Source: Sycobia sp. Sy_11 (taxonomy: Eukaryota; Arthropoda; Insecta; Hymenoptera; Epichrysomallidae). From it: a stretch of DNA of 64,000 bases. Where the stretch lies: contig JACCIC010000301.1 in the NCBI GenBank assembly GCA_018907035.1, positions 124,001-188,000 on the forward strand, written 5' to 3'. The notes under the pieces are model-generated. The model had not been told where the DNA came from, did not search any database, and worked only from the letters and a program-made list of their open reading frames with translations. This document shows, one piece after another, positions 11,291 through 21,915 of the stretch (its first letter is position 1; each line of letters opens with the position of its first letter). The translations under genes were made by a program, and so were the position numbers.

Positions 11291-12039
11291 ACTCCTATAC
11301 AGGTACGTTAATATTTGAATATACACAGATGGTCTTGCTAAAAAAAAGCCTAAACTTTTCTAAATACTCTAGTATTTTTTTTCTAGTAAGATATCGAAAT
11401 ATTTCTCTTAACGAATTACTACTTATTAATAACGCGTCTTAAAATTTGTTATTTTTCACTACTATTATAAATTTATAAATAACATATCCATTAATGATAT
11501 TAAATTAAATAATACTTGCTTATACGCTGTATTTTCATATAAACGAAATAATATTCTTCCAAAAACAATATAACTAGTGGATTAATGTTATTCTAATTTC
11601 TAACAAAATATGGAATCACTTCGAATCTTCTACTCTGAACTACAACTTCTTATTTGCTGAATATTGAGTTACTTGTCCTGGATTCATATTATTATTATCA
11701 TGATTTTCTTTGTCAATATATATAATCCCTATCTATAATCCGTATCTAACTATTAGTTTGGTCGTAAATGCCGATCAGATATATAAAAATTTACTTTAGA
11801 TTTTTTTTTCGATTAATCTTGCGGCAACTTCATATATTCAGCTGCGCAAATAATTATTTCGCGCAATTATCAAACACTCTACAATATCGTATATTATTGC
11901 ACATACAATAGATACAACACGAAAACGGCAGCGGAATATTATAGCGCGAAAACCAATCGAAAATACACAATTACAGCGTGAATTTGAACAGCGACGCAAA
12001 CAAACACGGAAAGCAATACAGTAATTACACCGGCAAACC
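11291..12039. other. AT-rich DNA, no gene seen
   Basis: No gene or named element was found in this stretch. The final 150 bp become richer in CG dinucleotides and lead into the promoter-like repeat at 12040. Confidence 0.4.
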
Positions 12040-12390
12040 CGGAAGAGAGAGAGCGCGCGCAATATCTGCTCTCTCTCTTTTTCCACTGCCGCATAAAAGT
12101 AGAAAAACACGCAGGAGGGGATACACTTTGCGATGTGAGAGAAAAACTCACACGGACTGTAATAGGCGTGCGCCGACTATCCCTGTCTACATCCCGTCTA
12201 CTGTCTGCTATCCCTACTACATACCCGCGCGCTCTCATTTTCTCTGACTGCATTTGCATACTTATGAACTTATATGGCGCGGAGTGGGAACTTAAAAGCT
12301 TCTATACCGTTGCATATACTGTGATTGGTCGAACGGGTGTACTAATTTAAACACCCGTATAATACGAATATATGAATATAAGCTCGCATG
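12040..12390 (+). repeat. Promoter-like dispersed repeat, copy 1
   Basis: This is a GC-richer 350-bp tract related to 14760-15105. Shared landmarks in the same order are a GAGAGAG-rich start, GGGATACACT, a TA-T-TAGG block before CTATCCC-TCTA, and a hairpin with ACGGGTGT and its partner (here ACGGGTGT at about 12332 and ACACCCGT at about 12351). The inverted CCAAT box ATTGGTCG lies at about 12323. It resembles the U3 part of an LTR or a MITE; short frames in it are not convincing genes. Confidence 0.5.
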
Positions 12391-12393
12391 AGT

Positions 12394-12394
<1 letters not shown>

Positions 12395-12447
<53 letters not shown>
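12395..12447. repeat. (AT)n microsatellite
   Basis: About 26 uninterrupted AT units, immediately followed at 12449 by an LTR-like start TGTAACAGGGTG. Confidence 0.95.
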
Positions 12448-12448
<1 letters not shown>

Positions 12449-13175
12449 TGTAACAGGGTGTCAGGAGCTTAAGGCAATATTTACGGCCCTGGTATTCTTC
12501 TTATAATATACCTGGTCATATTACATTGATTGTGAATAAAATTATCTTAATTACTTACCGTCGCCAGGGTGCAATTTACCTTGGCCGAAAGAAACTAATC
12601 TATTTGGAAAAATAAATAAATTTAAAATTATCAATATCCATTCACATCCATATTCTTGAATTTCTCTTAATTTAGTAAGACACTCTTCTTACTGCTCGGC
12701 CATCAGTTTACTCTTGGTATGCATTTGGAACTGAATAATGTGACGTCGGAGTCGAGACTCTTCCCTCACGTGAGCTTTACCAGCCTTTCCAAGGTTTATT
12801 GGCTTTCGAGCCTAGATTTGCCTCCAGTAGCTCTCACTAGCAGGAAAGTTAGGAAATTTTAACTTAAGTTCCTATGCTTTTTATATAGGTCGGAGGCCAA
12901 TGGCTTATGTGTAGATATAAGCTGCTTCTCTTTCGAGAAAGAGCCTATTCCTGCCTCGGCCTTGCGACTTATTTCCCTAGCGCTAATTTTCTATTTAGAT
13001 AATGAAAGGATAGAATGGGGCATGTATAGCCCTTCCTTTTTCAAGGAGGACCAAATCACTTCCCCGGACAGAAAATAGAATGAAGGTAAAAAAAACAAAA
13101 AAGACTAAAAAGTTCAACTTACTTTATGGTTTATTTCTCTTTTTGTCCTTTACAGGCAACTCCTGCTGCCTGTGC
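12449..13175 (+). mobile_element. LTR-like sequence starting TGTAACAGGGTG
   Basis: The start TGTAACAGGGTG is shared with 25358 (TGTAACGGGGTG), and both follow long dinucleotide runs. The stretch 12885-12975 (GGAGGCCAATGGC through TGCCTCGGCCT) is related to 57735-57805 (GGAGGCCAAGG through CGCCTTGGCCT), so this is dispersed repeat DNA. A possible TATA box (TTTATATAGG) is at about 12879. No coding capacity. An LTR is the most likely reading, but a matching 3' end was not found. Confidence 0.4.

Positions 13176-13177
<2 letters not shown>

Positions 13178-13224
<47 letters not shown>
13178..13224. repeat. (GA)n microsatellite
   Basis: An uninterrupted GA run. Reading frames crossing it are low-complexity artefacts. 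Confidence 0.95.
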
Positions 13225-13227
<3 letters not shown>

Positions 13228-13546
13228 TGCTTCGTAGTGTTGACACCCGTCTTTACTGCTGCTGCTGCTGGCTGCTGGTGCGTGGTGAACTGACTTTAGT
13301 GTGGCTGAATTTTACTTGTGAGTCGTGACTTGTGTGGCTGAATAATAATGCCTTGTGAAGTGAAGTTTTCTTGTGTACAATAATGCCTTGTGAAGTGACT
13401 CCTCCTTCTAAAAAAGCGTTTTCTGGAGAAATACCTTTGTATTCCTTTACCAATGGGAACGTTACTGGATTCATGGGGGGTCATGCAGACCATGCAGAGG
13501 GGCGGTTCGGCCCTAGGAAAAAGGTGCTGCTAAGCGGGAGTGATCC

Positions 13547-13550
<4 letters not shown>

Positions 13551-13586
<36 letters not shown>
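13551..13586. repeat. (CT)n microsatellite
   Basis: An uninterrupted CT run, complementary in type to the (GA)n tract 330 bp upstream, so a transcript of this region could pair the two tracts. The DNA between them (13225-13550) has a CTGCTGCTG run and two copies of a TAATGCCTTGTGAAGTGA motif (13347 and 13381) but no recognisable gene. Confidence 0.9.
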
Positions 13587-13589
<3 letters not shown>

Positions 13590-13690
13590 ATGACGTTAGG
13601 CGTTGCCAAAGTGTGAGTAACATTCTGGTTCTTATAATAAATAGAATAATTAAAATAAATTATAATTAAAAGTTCTGGTGTTAACCAATA

Positions 13691-13693
<3 letters not shown>

Positions 13694-13765
<72 letters not shown>
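13694..13765. repeat. (TA)n(TG)n compound microsatellite
   Basis: About 52 bp of TA followed by about 19 bp of TG. Confidence 0.95.
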
Positions 13766-13787
13766 TCTCTAGTGTATATATTTATAT

Positions 13788-13944
13788 TCTTAAATAATTG
13801 TATGTGCACGCTCAACTTTTTATGTTCTTGAACTTGGATTTATCTTAGATTAATATATATTTTATTTCTATAATATTAATTTATATAAATATATATATAC
13901 ATATATACATATACATATATAAATAGACATACACACACACACAT

Positions 13945-13984
<40 letters not shown>

Positions 13985-14131
13985 CTGCATATTCATGAGT
14001 GTATATATTTATATTCCTAAATACTTGTATGTGTACGCTAGAAAATGTTGAGATTACATAACTCAACATTTTATATTGGATTTATCTTTAGAATAATATA
14101 TATTTTATTTTATAATATTAATTTATATAAA

Positions 14132-14135
<4 letters not shown>
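13788..14135 (+). repeat. Local tandem duplication, about 210-bp offset
   Basis: Copy 1 (about 13773-13895) and copy 2 (about 14000-14135) both read GTGTATATATTTATATTC, then TAAATA-TTGTATGTG-ACGCT, GGATTTATCTTAGA-type sequence, TAATATATATTTTATTT and ATATTAATTTATATAAATATAT. Copy 2 carries an extra small hairpin (AAATGTTGAG, then CTCAACATTT, at about 14043-14071). TA and CA microsatellites lie between them. Non-coding. Confidence 0.75.
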
Positions 14136-14172
<37 letters not shown>

Positions 14173-14284
14173 TCACTCGTGCACTTATAATCCTATACAC
14201 TTATTTGTGCACGTTAAGATTTTATCAATTTAGATACATGAGGTTTTATTGTAATATGACATAATAGTTACGCATATTAATTTG

Positions 14285-14425
14285 TATATTTTAAAATATT
14301 CTATTATGTAATATTTGGTCAATACGTATACATATACATGTACATTTATTTATTTTTAGTTGAAGGAAAATAATATTTTTAGGAAACAAATACAGTTTCG
14401 TGGAGAAAGTGGACACTTCCCCCCG
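14285..14425 (+). repeat. Duplicated block, copy 1 (partner 15460-15635)
   Basis: Shares AATATTCTATTATGTAA, CAATACGTATACATATACAT, TTATTTTTAGTTGAA and the TTTCGTGGAGAAAGTGGACACTT-type block with 15460-15635. The partner contains an extra 40-bp insertion. A third shared block, AACATTCTGGTTCTTATAAT, is at 13619 and 15415, so one duplication seems to involve about 1.8 kb with later changes. Confidence 0.75.
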
Positions 14426-14759
14426 TCAGCACGGGTTAATCTTTCTTACAATTGGAAGGACGACGACGCGACGGTTGATTGGGTCGTAAATCGTGATGTG
14501 CGTACTCTTTCCCGCTTTCCCTTCTGGTGGAGTTCGGTTGTTCGTGAAAATGCGTTGCGACGTAATATAAATTAAATAATATTAATTTATATGTCGATAT
14601 GATCAAAATTATAATTTATATCGATATTAAATATAATGTCAAAGGAATAGAATACACGAAAATTTAACAAAACCGAAAACAGATTAATATATTATATTAT
14701 ATAACGCGATAAACATACCGAAAGCAGGCAAAGGTCGCGATGACTACAGTAGAAGGTAG

Positions 14760-15105
14760 TCGACGCGACCGCCGAAAATCGAAGCGTAGAGAGAGTACGC
14801 AATACATATGTCTTTCGCAATGTCTTTCTCTCTACCACTAAGCTTAAATCCGAAAACTACGTTAGAAGGGATACACTGCGCGCGGCCAGAGAGAGCCGCG
14901 TCAAGTGTATTAGGTCCGCGGCAGCTATCCCCCTCTAATACATGCCGCACGCACACTATCGTACTCTCTCGTTGAACGACACGCTCCAGCAGCGAAGACT
15001 GCGGTAGGGGAATGCGCACGCCAGTATAAGGCGTGCGCATTCCATCATATACAACGGGTGTTCTAAAACGAATTCACCCGCTGTCTTTAGTTAATATAAT
15101 TAATT
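14760..15105 (+). repeat. Promoter-like dispersed repeat, copy 2
   Basis: Diverged relative of 12040-12390 in the same orientation, 2.7 kb away. It includes the perfect palindrome at 15009-15043 and an ACGGGTG/CACCCG pair at about 15054-15081. Like copy 1, it is followed by a long dinucleotide repeat. The pair could be the two LTRs, or LTR relics, of a small element covering about 12.0-15.1 kb, but no coding region survives between them. Confidence 0.5.
15009..15043. repeat. Perfect 14-bp palindrome with 7-base loop
   Basis: GGAATGCGCACGCC, then AGTATAA, then GGCGTGCGCATTCC: the arms match without mismatch. It lies in the promoter-like repeat. It could be a protein-binding dyad or an RNA hairpin; no U-run follows, so a terminator-like role is not indicated. 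Confidence 0.9.
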
Positions 15106-15125
15106 GAAATATTATTCACACCGAA

Positions 15126-15130
15126 TATAC

Positions 15131-15173
<43 letters not shown>

Positions 15174-15175
15174 CG

Positions 15176-15264
<89 letters not shown>
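15126..15264. repeat. (ATAC)n(TA)n(GT)n compound microsatellite
   Basis: Short ATAC units, about 20 bp of TA, then about 100 bp of GT with two GC interruptions. Frames on both strands are Val/Cys or Thr/His low-complexity artefacts. Confidence 0.95.
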
Positions 15265-15267
<3 letters not shown>

Positions 15268-15459
15268 CACTATTGTACGTATATCAAATGATAATTGTAC
15301 GCAGTAATCGACTGCCTTGTAAATATAATTGCGAAAATTATAGTTAATATTTATTATTATTATTATTATTATTAGTATTATCATTATTGTTATTAGTGAT
15401 ATTATTATTAACATAACATTCTGGTTCTTATAATAAATAGTATAATTAAAATAAATTCT

Positions 15460-15635
15460 AATTTAAATATTCTATTATGTAAGATTTTATCAATACGTAT
15501 ACATATACATGTACATGTATTTATTTTTAGTTGAACGAAAATAATATTTTTAGGAAACAAAAATACATGTATATGTATAGACGTGCTCTTTAGGCGAAGG
15601 AAATGTCAGTTCCGTGGAGAAGGTGGACACTTCTC
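15460..15635 (+). repeat. Duplicated block, copy 2 (partner 14285-14425)
   Basis: See the partner entry. After the shared part, 15635-15900 is non-coding DNA containing two tandem copies of a CACTTATTG-TTTAAA-TCCTA-AATATACTGTATT unit (about 15648-15720). Confidence 0.7.
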
Positions 15636-16199
15636 TTCCCCCCTTTCACTTATTGATTTAAATTCCTATAATATACTGTATTCACTTATTGGTTTAAAAT
15701 CCTAAAATATACTGTATTGTAAAATTATTTTCCTGATCCGCCGTCCAATTCCGAATATACTTCCTCCCCTCTCAAATTACCCTGGAATAATACTGCGTAA
15801 ACTATCCCGAGGGGGATAGGAATGTTACATGAGGCCCGAGGGAGACTAGTTTAATAAATCCGTAAAATTAATATTTAATTAAAATTTCTTATTTTTGTTT
15901 TTATTAAGGCGTGTTGAGCCAAAGCACGAAGTAACACATATCGAAATTACAATAAAATTAACCGTTTTGAAAATAGAAAACTGAACTAATAGTTTTCTCG
16001 TAGAAAAAATAAAAAGAAATTATTTTTTCCATTCCAGAAAAATTAAAATTATTACACAGTATATTTCTTTTGTTTTGTCGTTTCTACTAAAATGAAAATC
16101 CTGCTAAAATCGCAAAACTCAGAGTAAATTGGATTTATATATTGTCAAAAGAACAAATAGAAAATACATAACCGTGTACAGGAGTCTAATGAGGATATA

Positions 16200-16690
16200 C
16201 GTACATTCGACAACTCACTAATCACGCTAATCAGACGTCGAGGAGGTTTTACAGAAGAACAAAAAACTGAAACTATGTACTACAAAATGCTCGCCGAATA
16301 TCGCCTACATATTCGCCGTGATGACGTCACCTCTATGTTAGATATTGTAAAACACGTAGAGGAATATCTAGAAACAAAAAAACTGTGAGAAGCACAAAAG
16401 TCCGAATAGTCATACATCTGCACATACACCAGAATATAAAACCAGAAAACCCGAAATTCGTGTACATAATTATAACAATAAAATTGCTACAGTTTATGCC
16501 CGAAATCAGTGTTGCTGGAGATGCCTACAGACGGGACACGACCGCTTGAAGTGCACAAATCAACAGAAAATCTTTTGTTCATATTGTGGTCGCGATAACG
16601 TTTATACTCGCGACTGCAAGTGTCATCCGTCGAGAAACGCCAGGAGGGCCGAACCCACACCGAACCATCTCGGCCCATCAACAACAATTA
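16200..16690 (+). pseudogene. Gypsy 1 gag, decayed (CCHC zinc knuckles)
   Basis: About 60 residues of capsid-like sequence (16200-16388, with EEQKTETMYYKMLAEYRL and MLDIVKHVEEYLE) end at a stop. The nucleocapsid part at about 16500-16640 has two zinc knuckles: CWRCLQTGHDRLKC, a perfect CX2CX4HX4C, and a second, CSYCGRDNVYTRDC, in which the His is replaced. The N-terminal two-thirds of gag is not recognisable, so this is a partial copy. Confidence 0.75.
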
Positions 16691-16694
16691 AAAA

Positions 16695-17259
16695 TAGAAA
16701 TAGATAACCGACATTTCATACAGTGATGATCGGTGATTACGAAGTATCAGCCCTTCTGAATACTGGACCTGTAAGTTCTTACGTAACTGAACAACTGAGT
16801 AAAGTTTGCATGAAATTCGCATGGCATACTGAGCCAAGTAATCATATGGTAGTCTTGGCAAACGGCTCAGAAATTAGCCTTGGAAAAAATATTTAAGGAC
16901 CGATATATGTGCAAGGAAAAAGATTTCAACAAAAATTCCTAGTAATAAATGCATTGAGCCATCTTATGCTTTTAGGTATGGATACTCTTAAAAAACTTGA
17001 GATCCGTATAATATTAAATAATCGTGAGATAACCAAAACTTCAGACGACCAGATACATCAAGTATGTACGATTGGAGCAGCTTACGGATTACAGAACTTA
17101 AATTCAATCGAACAACAAAAACTAGAAAAATTCTTAACAACAGAAATGGATAAATTCAAATTTATCAAAGGTCCTTCTCCGCTTCTACAGCATGAAATCG
17201 TCTTAGAGGAAAAAACACCGATTAAACAGAAATATCAACAGAGAAATCCGGCTATGTAA
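16695..17259 (+). pseudogene. Gypsy 1 aspartic protease and linker, decayed
   Basis: Retropepsin-like region. The active-site motif reads LLNTGPVSSYV, where a functional retropepsin has D-T/S-G, so the catalytic Asp has become Asn. It is followed after a stop (16896) by the open frame 16909-17259, with LVINALSHLMLLGMDTLKKL, the ILG-D region that closes the protease fold, and then a linker to RT. The Asp loss and the stop both make it inactive. Confidence 0.75.
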
Positions 17260-17301
17260 GAAATTATTAATCAAGAGGTTGATAAAATACTAATTGAAAA
17301 C

Positions 17302-18423
17302 GTGACAAGATCGTCCAATAGTCCCTCGAGTTCACCCGTAGTAATCGTAAAAAAGAAAGACGGAAAGGCTCGATTCTTTGTGGATTTTAGGAAAGCGAAT
17401 AAAGTGACAAAGAAAGACGCTTATCCCTTGCCGCAAATTGATGCAACATTAGATAAACTACGAGGAGCACGATATCTTTCGACACTAGATATAAAAAATG
17501 GATATTGGCAAGTTGCATTAACACCGGAAAGGCGTTCTATCACTGCGTTTACCGTGGCCGGAAAAGGTCTATTTGAATTCAGCGTAATGCCATTTGGCTT
17601 GCATTCAGCACTAGCTACGTTCCAACGACTTTTAGACAGAGTAATCACTCCTGAGATGGCACCATATGTATTTGCATATCTAGATGATATTGTACTAGTC
17701 TCATCTACATTCGAGGACCATCTGGAAAAATTGAAAGGAATTTTTAACCGCCTGAAAATTGCAAAACTGAAGCCGAATCCAGATCAGTGCCATTTTGCTC
17801 ACTCAAGTCTAAAATATCTAGGACATATAGTAGACAAAAACGGTCTACCAATCGACCCGGAGAAAGTGGCTGCCGTACTTAATTTAGCGCCACCAAGAAA
17901 TATGAAAGAAATTCAATGTTTTATGGGTCTGATATCATGGTATAGAAGATTTCTGAAAGATATCTCAAATGTTGCCACACCATTACACCGTTTAACTAGC
18001 AAAAAAGCTAAGTGGAATTGGGGAGAAGCAGAGCAAGATGCTTTTGATAAAATTAAGCAGCTTCTCACAAATGCACCCATTCTTTCCTGTCCAGACTGGA
18101 GCCGCCCGTTTATCTTGCAAACGGATGCCAGTAAAGAAGGATTGGGGGCAGCGCTTACACAAGCACTTGAGAGCAATGAAAGAGTCCTCGCATTTGCTAC
18201 TCGAACGCTCACCCCAGCTGAAAAGAATTATTCTGCCACTGAACTAGAATGCCTGGCAATTAAATGGGGTATTTGGAAATTTCGTGATTATCTTGAAGGA
18301 TATCACTTCATTGTATTAAGAGACAATCAATCGTTAAAATGGCTCAATAATATTGAAAATCCGTCTGATCATTTAGCCCGGTGGGCACTCGAATTAAGTC
18401 AGTATGATTTTGAAATTAAATAG
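17302..18423 (+). CDS. Gypsy 1 reverse transcriptase-RNase H (open frame)
   Basis: An uninterrupted 373-codon frame, open at both sides of the polyprotein rather than a free-standing gene; the first ATG is probably not a true start. RT (about residues 10-240) has VVIVKKKDGKARFFVDFRKA, STLDIKNGYWQ with catalytic Asp63, FEFSVMPFGL and AYLDDIVLVS with the YLDD box at 126-129. RNase H follows, with LQTDASKEGLGAAL (Asp275), ATELECLAIKWGIWKFRDYL (Glu315) and LRDNQSLKWL (Asp341). The FGL-NAPATFQ motif is altered to FGLHSALATFQ. These RT catalytic residues look intact, but the broken gag, protease and integrase mean it is not an active element. Confidence 0.9.
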   Translation: MTRSSNSPSSSPVVIVKKKDGKARFFVDFRKANKVTKKDAYPLPQIDATLDKLRGARYLSTLDIKNGYWQVALTPERRSITAFTVAGKGLFEFSVMPFGLHSALATFQRLLDRVITPEMAPYVFAYLDDIVLVSSTFEDHLEKLKGIFNRLKIAKLKPNPDQCHFAHSSLKYLGHIVDKNGLPIDPEKVAAVLNLAPPRNMKEIQCFMGLISWYRRFLKDISNVATPLHRLTSKKAKWNWGEAEQDAFDKIKQLLTNAPILSCPDWSRPFILQTDASKEGLGAALTQALESNERVLAFATRTLTPAEKNYSATELECLAIKWGIWKFRDYLEGYHFIVLRDNQSLKWLNNIENPSDHLARWALELSQYDFEIK

Positions 18424-19445
18424 CGTCCAGGAAAAGATAATTTACTAGCCGATACACTATCTCAACAGCCATTAGCAGTCGACGCCACTGAAATTAAAGT
18501 AGAAGATTAGTATGATAAATCGTACAAAAATGTAGAGAGCGATCCCGAAAACTATCCAGATTTTTGTATAAAAAATGGACGACTATAGAAACACATTTTG
18601 CATACCTTAGATTTCAACGATACGAGTGAAAATCTACAGTGGAAAATTTGTGTACCTAGAGCTGAACAAAATAGAGTTTTAAATGAAGTACACAATGATC
18701 CAACTGCCGGACATTTGGGAATTACGAAAACACTAATAAAAATATCTAAAAGTTATTACTAGCCTGGAATGCTCCGTACGACGGCTAAATATGTGCCAAA
18801 TTGCGAGAACTGTTAAAAGTTTAAATCGCAACAACAAACACCAGCCGATAAACTACATGCAACTCTAGTCGAACAGCCTTGGGATATTGTGGCTGTAGAT
18901 CTCATCGGACCACTTGCGAGATCAACGAAATTAAATATATGGCTATTAGTGATGCATGACAAATTTACCAAATGGATTGAATTAAAATCGATCAGAAAAG
19001 CAAGAGCTGAAGCAATAACGTACACCGTAAAACAACAGATTACACTACGTTTTGGCTGCCCGTAAATAATTATTTCCGATAATGGGAGACAATTTATCTT
19101 CAAATAATTCACAACTATGGTGCAAAAGACCGGCATACAGCATAGAAGAACACCACCGTATACACCACAGTGTAATCCAGTAGTAAGAGCAAATAAGGTA
19201 ATTAAAACCATGATTTCCCAGTATATAGAAAAAGTCATAAGACGTGGGATAATCACTTACATGAGCTACAATTTGCTTATAGTACCGCGTCATCCGAAAG
19301 AACAGGTTTTACACCTGCTTACTTGAATTTTGGGCGTGAGTTAAGAGCCCCCGGATCCCTTTTTCAATTATACGGACAAAGTAATAACGTTACCGCAGAA
19401 AACCGTATAAAGAGATTACAATAAACAATCGAACTCCGGAGTATG
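18424..19445 (+). pseudogene. Gypsy 1 integrase, decayed and 3'-truncated
   Basis: After the RNase H stop at 18421-18423 the frame continues with the end of RNase H (RPGKDNLLADTLS). An integrase follows: zinc-binding HHCC remains (NDPTAGHLGITKT, then YVPNCENC), then the core with VDLIGPL, KFTKWIELK and SDNGRQF, and QCNPVVRANK where the family usually has a Glu in NPVERAN. Stops and shifts occur near 18509, 18586, 18760, 18814, 19062 and 19105. The sequence is lost at the LINE insertion. Confidence 0.8.
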
Positions 19446-19639
19446 TGCAACTCGAACGGACACCCATGTACACCCACTACGACCTAAACATATATCTCCG
19501 TGTTGCACCGACACCAGCCCGGAACTGTTATACACATTACTTCAGCCTGGGCGGCAGTCCTTGCGCGGTCATTTCACGTTCGTATCTTTCATTCCAGATT
19601 CTCATGCATACTCGATATTATATTCACTCTTCACAGACT

Positions 19640-21900
19640 TTTAATCGTCCAGACATCCATCTGCTCTTTTGCTCTGAAGCACATTCATAACGTCTTTTGC
19701 GATCAACTGCTAGCTGTCCGCGTCCGTCATCAAAATGTTCGTCACATTTTCTGGCGTGATCGCTCCTGTCCTCGTCTGTAGCTCTAGTTGTGGCCCAGTC
19801 CAATGTTCACACATAAAAATGTCCAATATGTGCTCGGCATGGTCCCAAGCCTATCCGCAGTAATTGCATTCTGAAGAGGCGACCGTCTTCATCTTACAGA
19901 GGTACTTATGGAAGTATCCGTGTCCCGACAGAAATTGGGTAAGGTACAAGTCCACCTCCCCGTATTTCGTCTCTTTCCATAGGCCAATTTCGGGTATTAG
20001 TCTTTTCGTCCGCCGTCCTCTTTCGTCCGTCGTCCACCGTTTTTGCCATGTCTCGATGGTCTTCGTCCGTTCTTCAGTCACAGCGTCTTCCCTCCCAACG
20101 TTTGGGCTCGGCTCGTAAATTCGCTTCCGTTCGGCCCGCGAGTAGATCGATGGGAATGACCCCAGCAATCACGAAAACGGCGCTCTCAGACACGGTACGA
20201 TACGCGCACGCGATTCTTAACGCGCCCACCCTTTGTACGCTTTTCATGGCGTTCGCGCGTTTGAATATCAGCATCGCGTCGGGCCAAACCTCCGCCCCGT
20301 AAAGCAAAATCGAGTGGGTAACGCTCATCAGCAGTCTGCGGACTTTCTGTTTCGGTCCGTTCGTATTGCCCATCAGTCTACCTAGAGCCTTGGTCTTTTC
20401 TGCTGTCTTTGTCGCCGCGTTTCGTAGATGGGGTCAGAAGCTCAGCTTCGTATCCAAGGTAACGCCAAGGTACTTGACTTCGCTCCTGGTTTCCAGTCTT
20501 TCCGTCTCTAACGTCATCGGAACCACCGTCTGTATACGTCTGCGAGTCAGCAACAACAACTCATTTTGCAGCGCGAGCTGCAGTCCGTGATCTGTCATCC
20601 ATTCGTTCACGTGTCTCATGACCTGATTCAGCTTTGACTGAATCAAGTGATAGTCGCGTGCGACTATCACGGCTGCCACATCGTCGGCATAGGCAATGCG
20701 ACACGCGTTCGAGGGCATGTCTAGTTTCAAGAAACCGTCGTATTGTACGTTCCAGAAGTCGGGGCCTAAAATGGAACCCTGCGCCACCCCCGCTGTCACG
20801 TGCTTCCATTTCTTTCCGTCCATAGTATCATACGTCAGTCGTCGGTCTCGTAAGTAGTCCCGTATGATACGAAGGAGGTAGGAGTCAACCTTGAAAGTCA
20901 ACTCCAACGCCCCCAGAATCTCTGTCCATTTTGTAGAGTTAAAGGCGTTACGAACGTCCAGGGTCAGCAGCAGAACCAGTGGTCTGGTTGCATGACAACC
21001 CCTGTTCGCCGAATGAAGGACGTTCTTCAGGGCAACTATAGCTCGGATTGTCGACCGTCCTTTCCTAAATCCGTGTTGTTGTTCGAATAGGTCTCCGGCG
21101 TTTTTAATTGCCTGTGTCAGTCTTGGTCTCAGCAGTAGCTCCAACAGCTTCCCTACCGTATTTAGTAGACAGAGAGGCCTGTATGAAGAAGGCAAATCGG
21201 GATTCCCCTTAGACTTACGGATGAGAACCAATCGAGCCTCCTTCCAGAGCGTGCTAAAAACTCCCTCCACCAGACACCCGTTGTATAAACCCAAAAGGAT
21301 ATCCAGGCGGCGCGAGGCGACCACCCGTAACACCTCACTAGGTATGCCATCGGGATCCGGGGCCTTGTTAGGCTTCAACGCATTCGAAGCTCTGCGGAGC
21401 TCTTCCTGCGTGAAGAGAGATCTTTATATCTGTCATTTCATTCGTCGCGTCCGTTTTGTTTAGATGGGTTGGGAAAAGTCTCTGAACTATCCGCTCCATC
21501 ACTTTCGCGTCTCGTAGTTCCGGCGGATCCCGACCTCCCAGGGCGCATGTTACAATTTTATAACCGTTGCCCCAGGGAACCGAGTCCACCTCGTTGAATA
21601 GTTTTGTACAATACCATTTCTTACTGTCATTCATCGCGTATCGCAGTCGCTATCTGGTGCGACTATACTCCGTATAGTCCCACTACGCCTCGACTTCGAG
21701 CTCGTTGAGCTTTCCGTCTCAGCTTCAAACAATTTCTTCTGAGATCCGCGATCTCGACTGTCCACGGGAGGCTGTCCTCCGTTTCCTGGGCATGGTGGCA
21801 TCGCATAGGCGCTGGTGAAAGCCGATAATCAGCACATCGATGTTCAGTTCTGCCGCAATCTGCGGGAGCTGTGCGTCTGCCACGCTACTCCTGTTCATAT
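19640..21900 (-). pseudogene. R1-like ORF2 (RT) pseudogene
   Basis: The best frame, 20434-21378 minus (314 codons), holds RT: NKAPDPDGIPSEVLR, SSYRPLCLLNTVGKLLE, QHGFRKGRSTIRAI, LTLDVRNAFNSTKW with the first Asp, GVAQGSILGPDFWN, and IAYADDVAAVIV with the YADD box. Downstream frames shifted in register (20074-20373 and 19851-20168) carry the thumb and C-terminal part, ending in SSECNYCG, the start of the C-terminal Cys-His motif; the final segment (CEHWTGPQLELQ and on) runs to about 19640. Upstream, 21368-21634 is the linker region. The endonuclease is reduced to its start (NRSSVADAQLPQIAAELNID type, about 21800-21900), so an internal deletion removed its core. Confidence 0.85.
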
Positions 21901-21915
21901 TGCATTGGACTATCG

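Larger units (their letters stand above)
15900..19445 (+). mobile_element. Ty3/Gypsy LTR retrotransposon 1, internal region
   Basis: The gag-protease-RT-RNase H-integrase order on the plus strand identifies a Ty3/Gypsy element. The leader at about 15905-15945 (AGGCGTGTTGAGC, then GCACGAAGTAACA) is shared with 40320-40360, where it is part of a dispersed repeat, so it is probably LTR or leader sequence. No clear LTR pair was found. The 3' end is cut at about 19445 by an R1-like LINE in the opposite orientation. Gag, protease and integrase frames are broken; RT-RNase H is open. Confidence 0.85.

Noticed and set aside
15104..15414. Open frames of Val/Cys or Thr/His repeats
   Set aside because: They are translations of the GT microsatellite.
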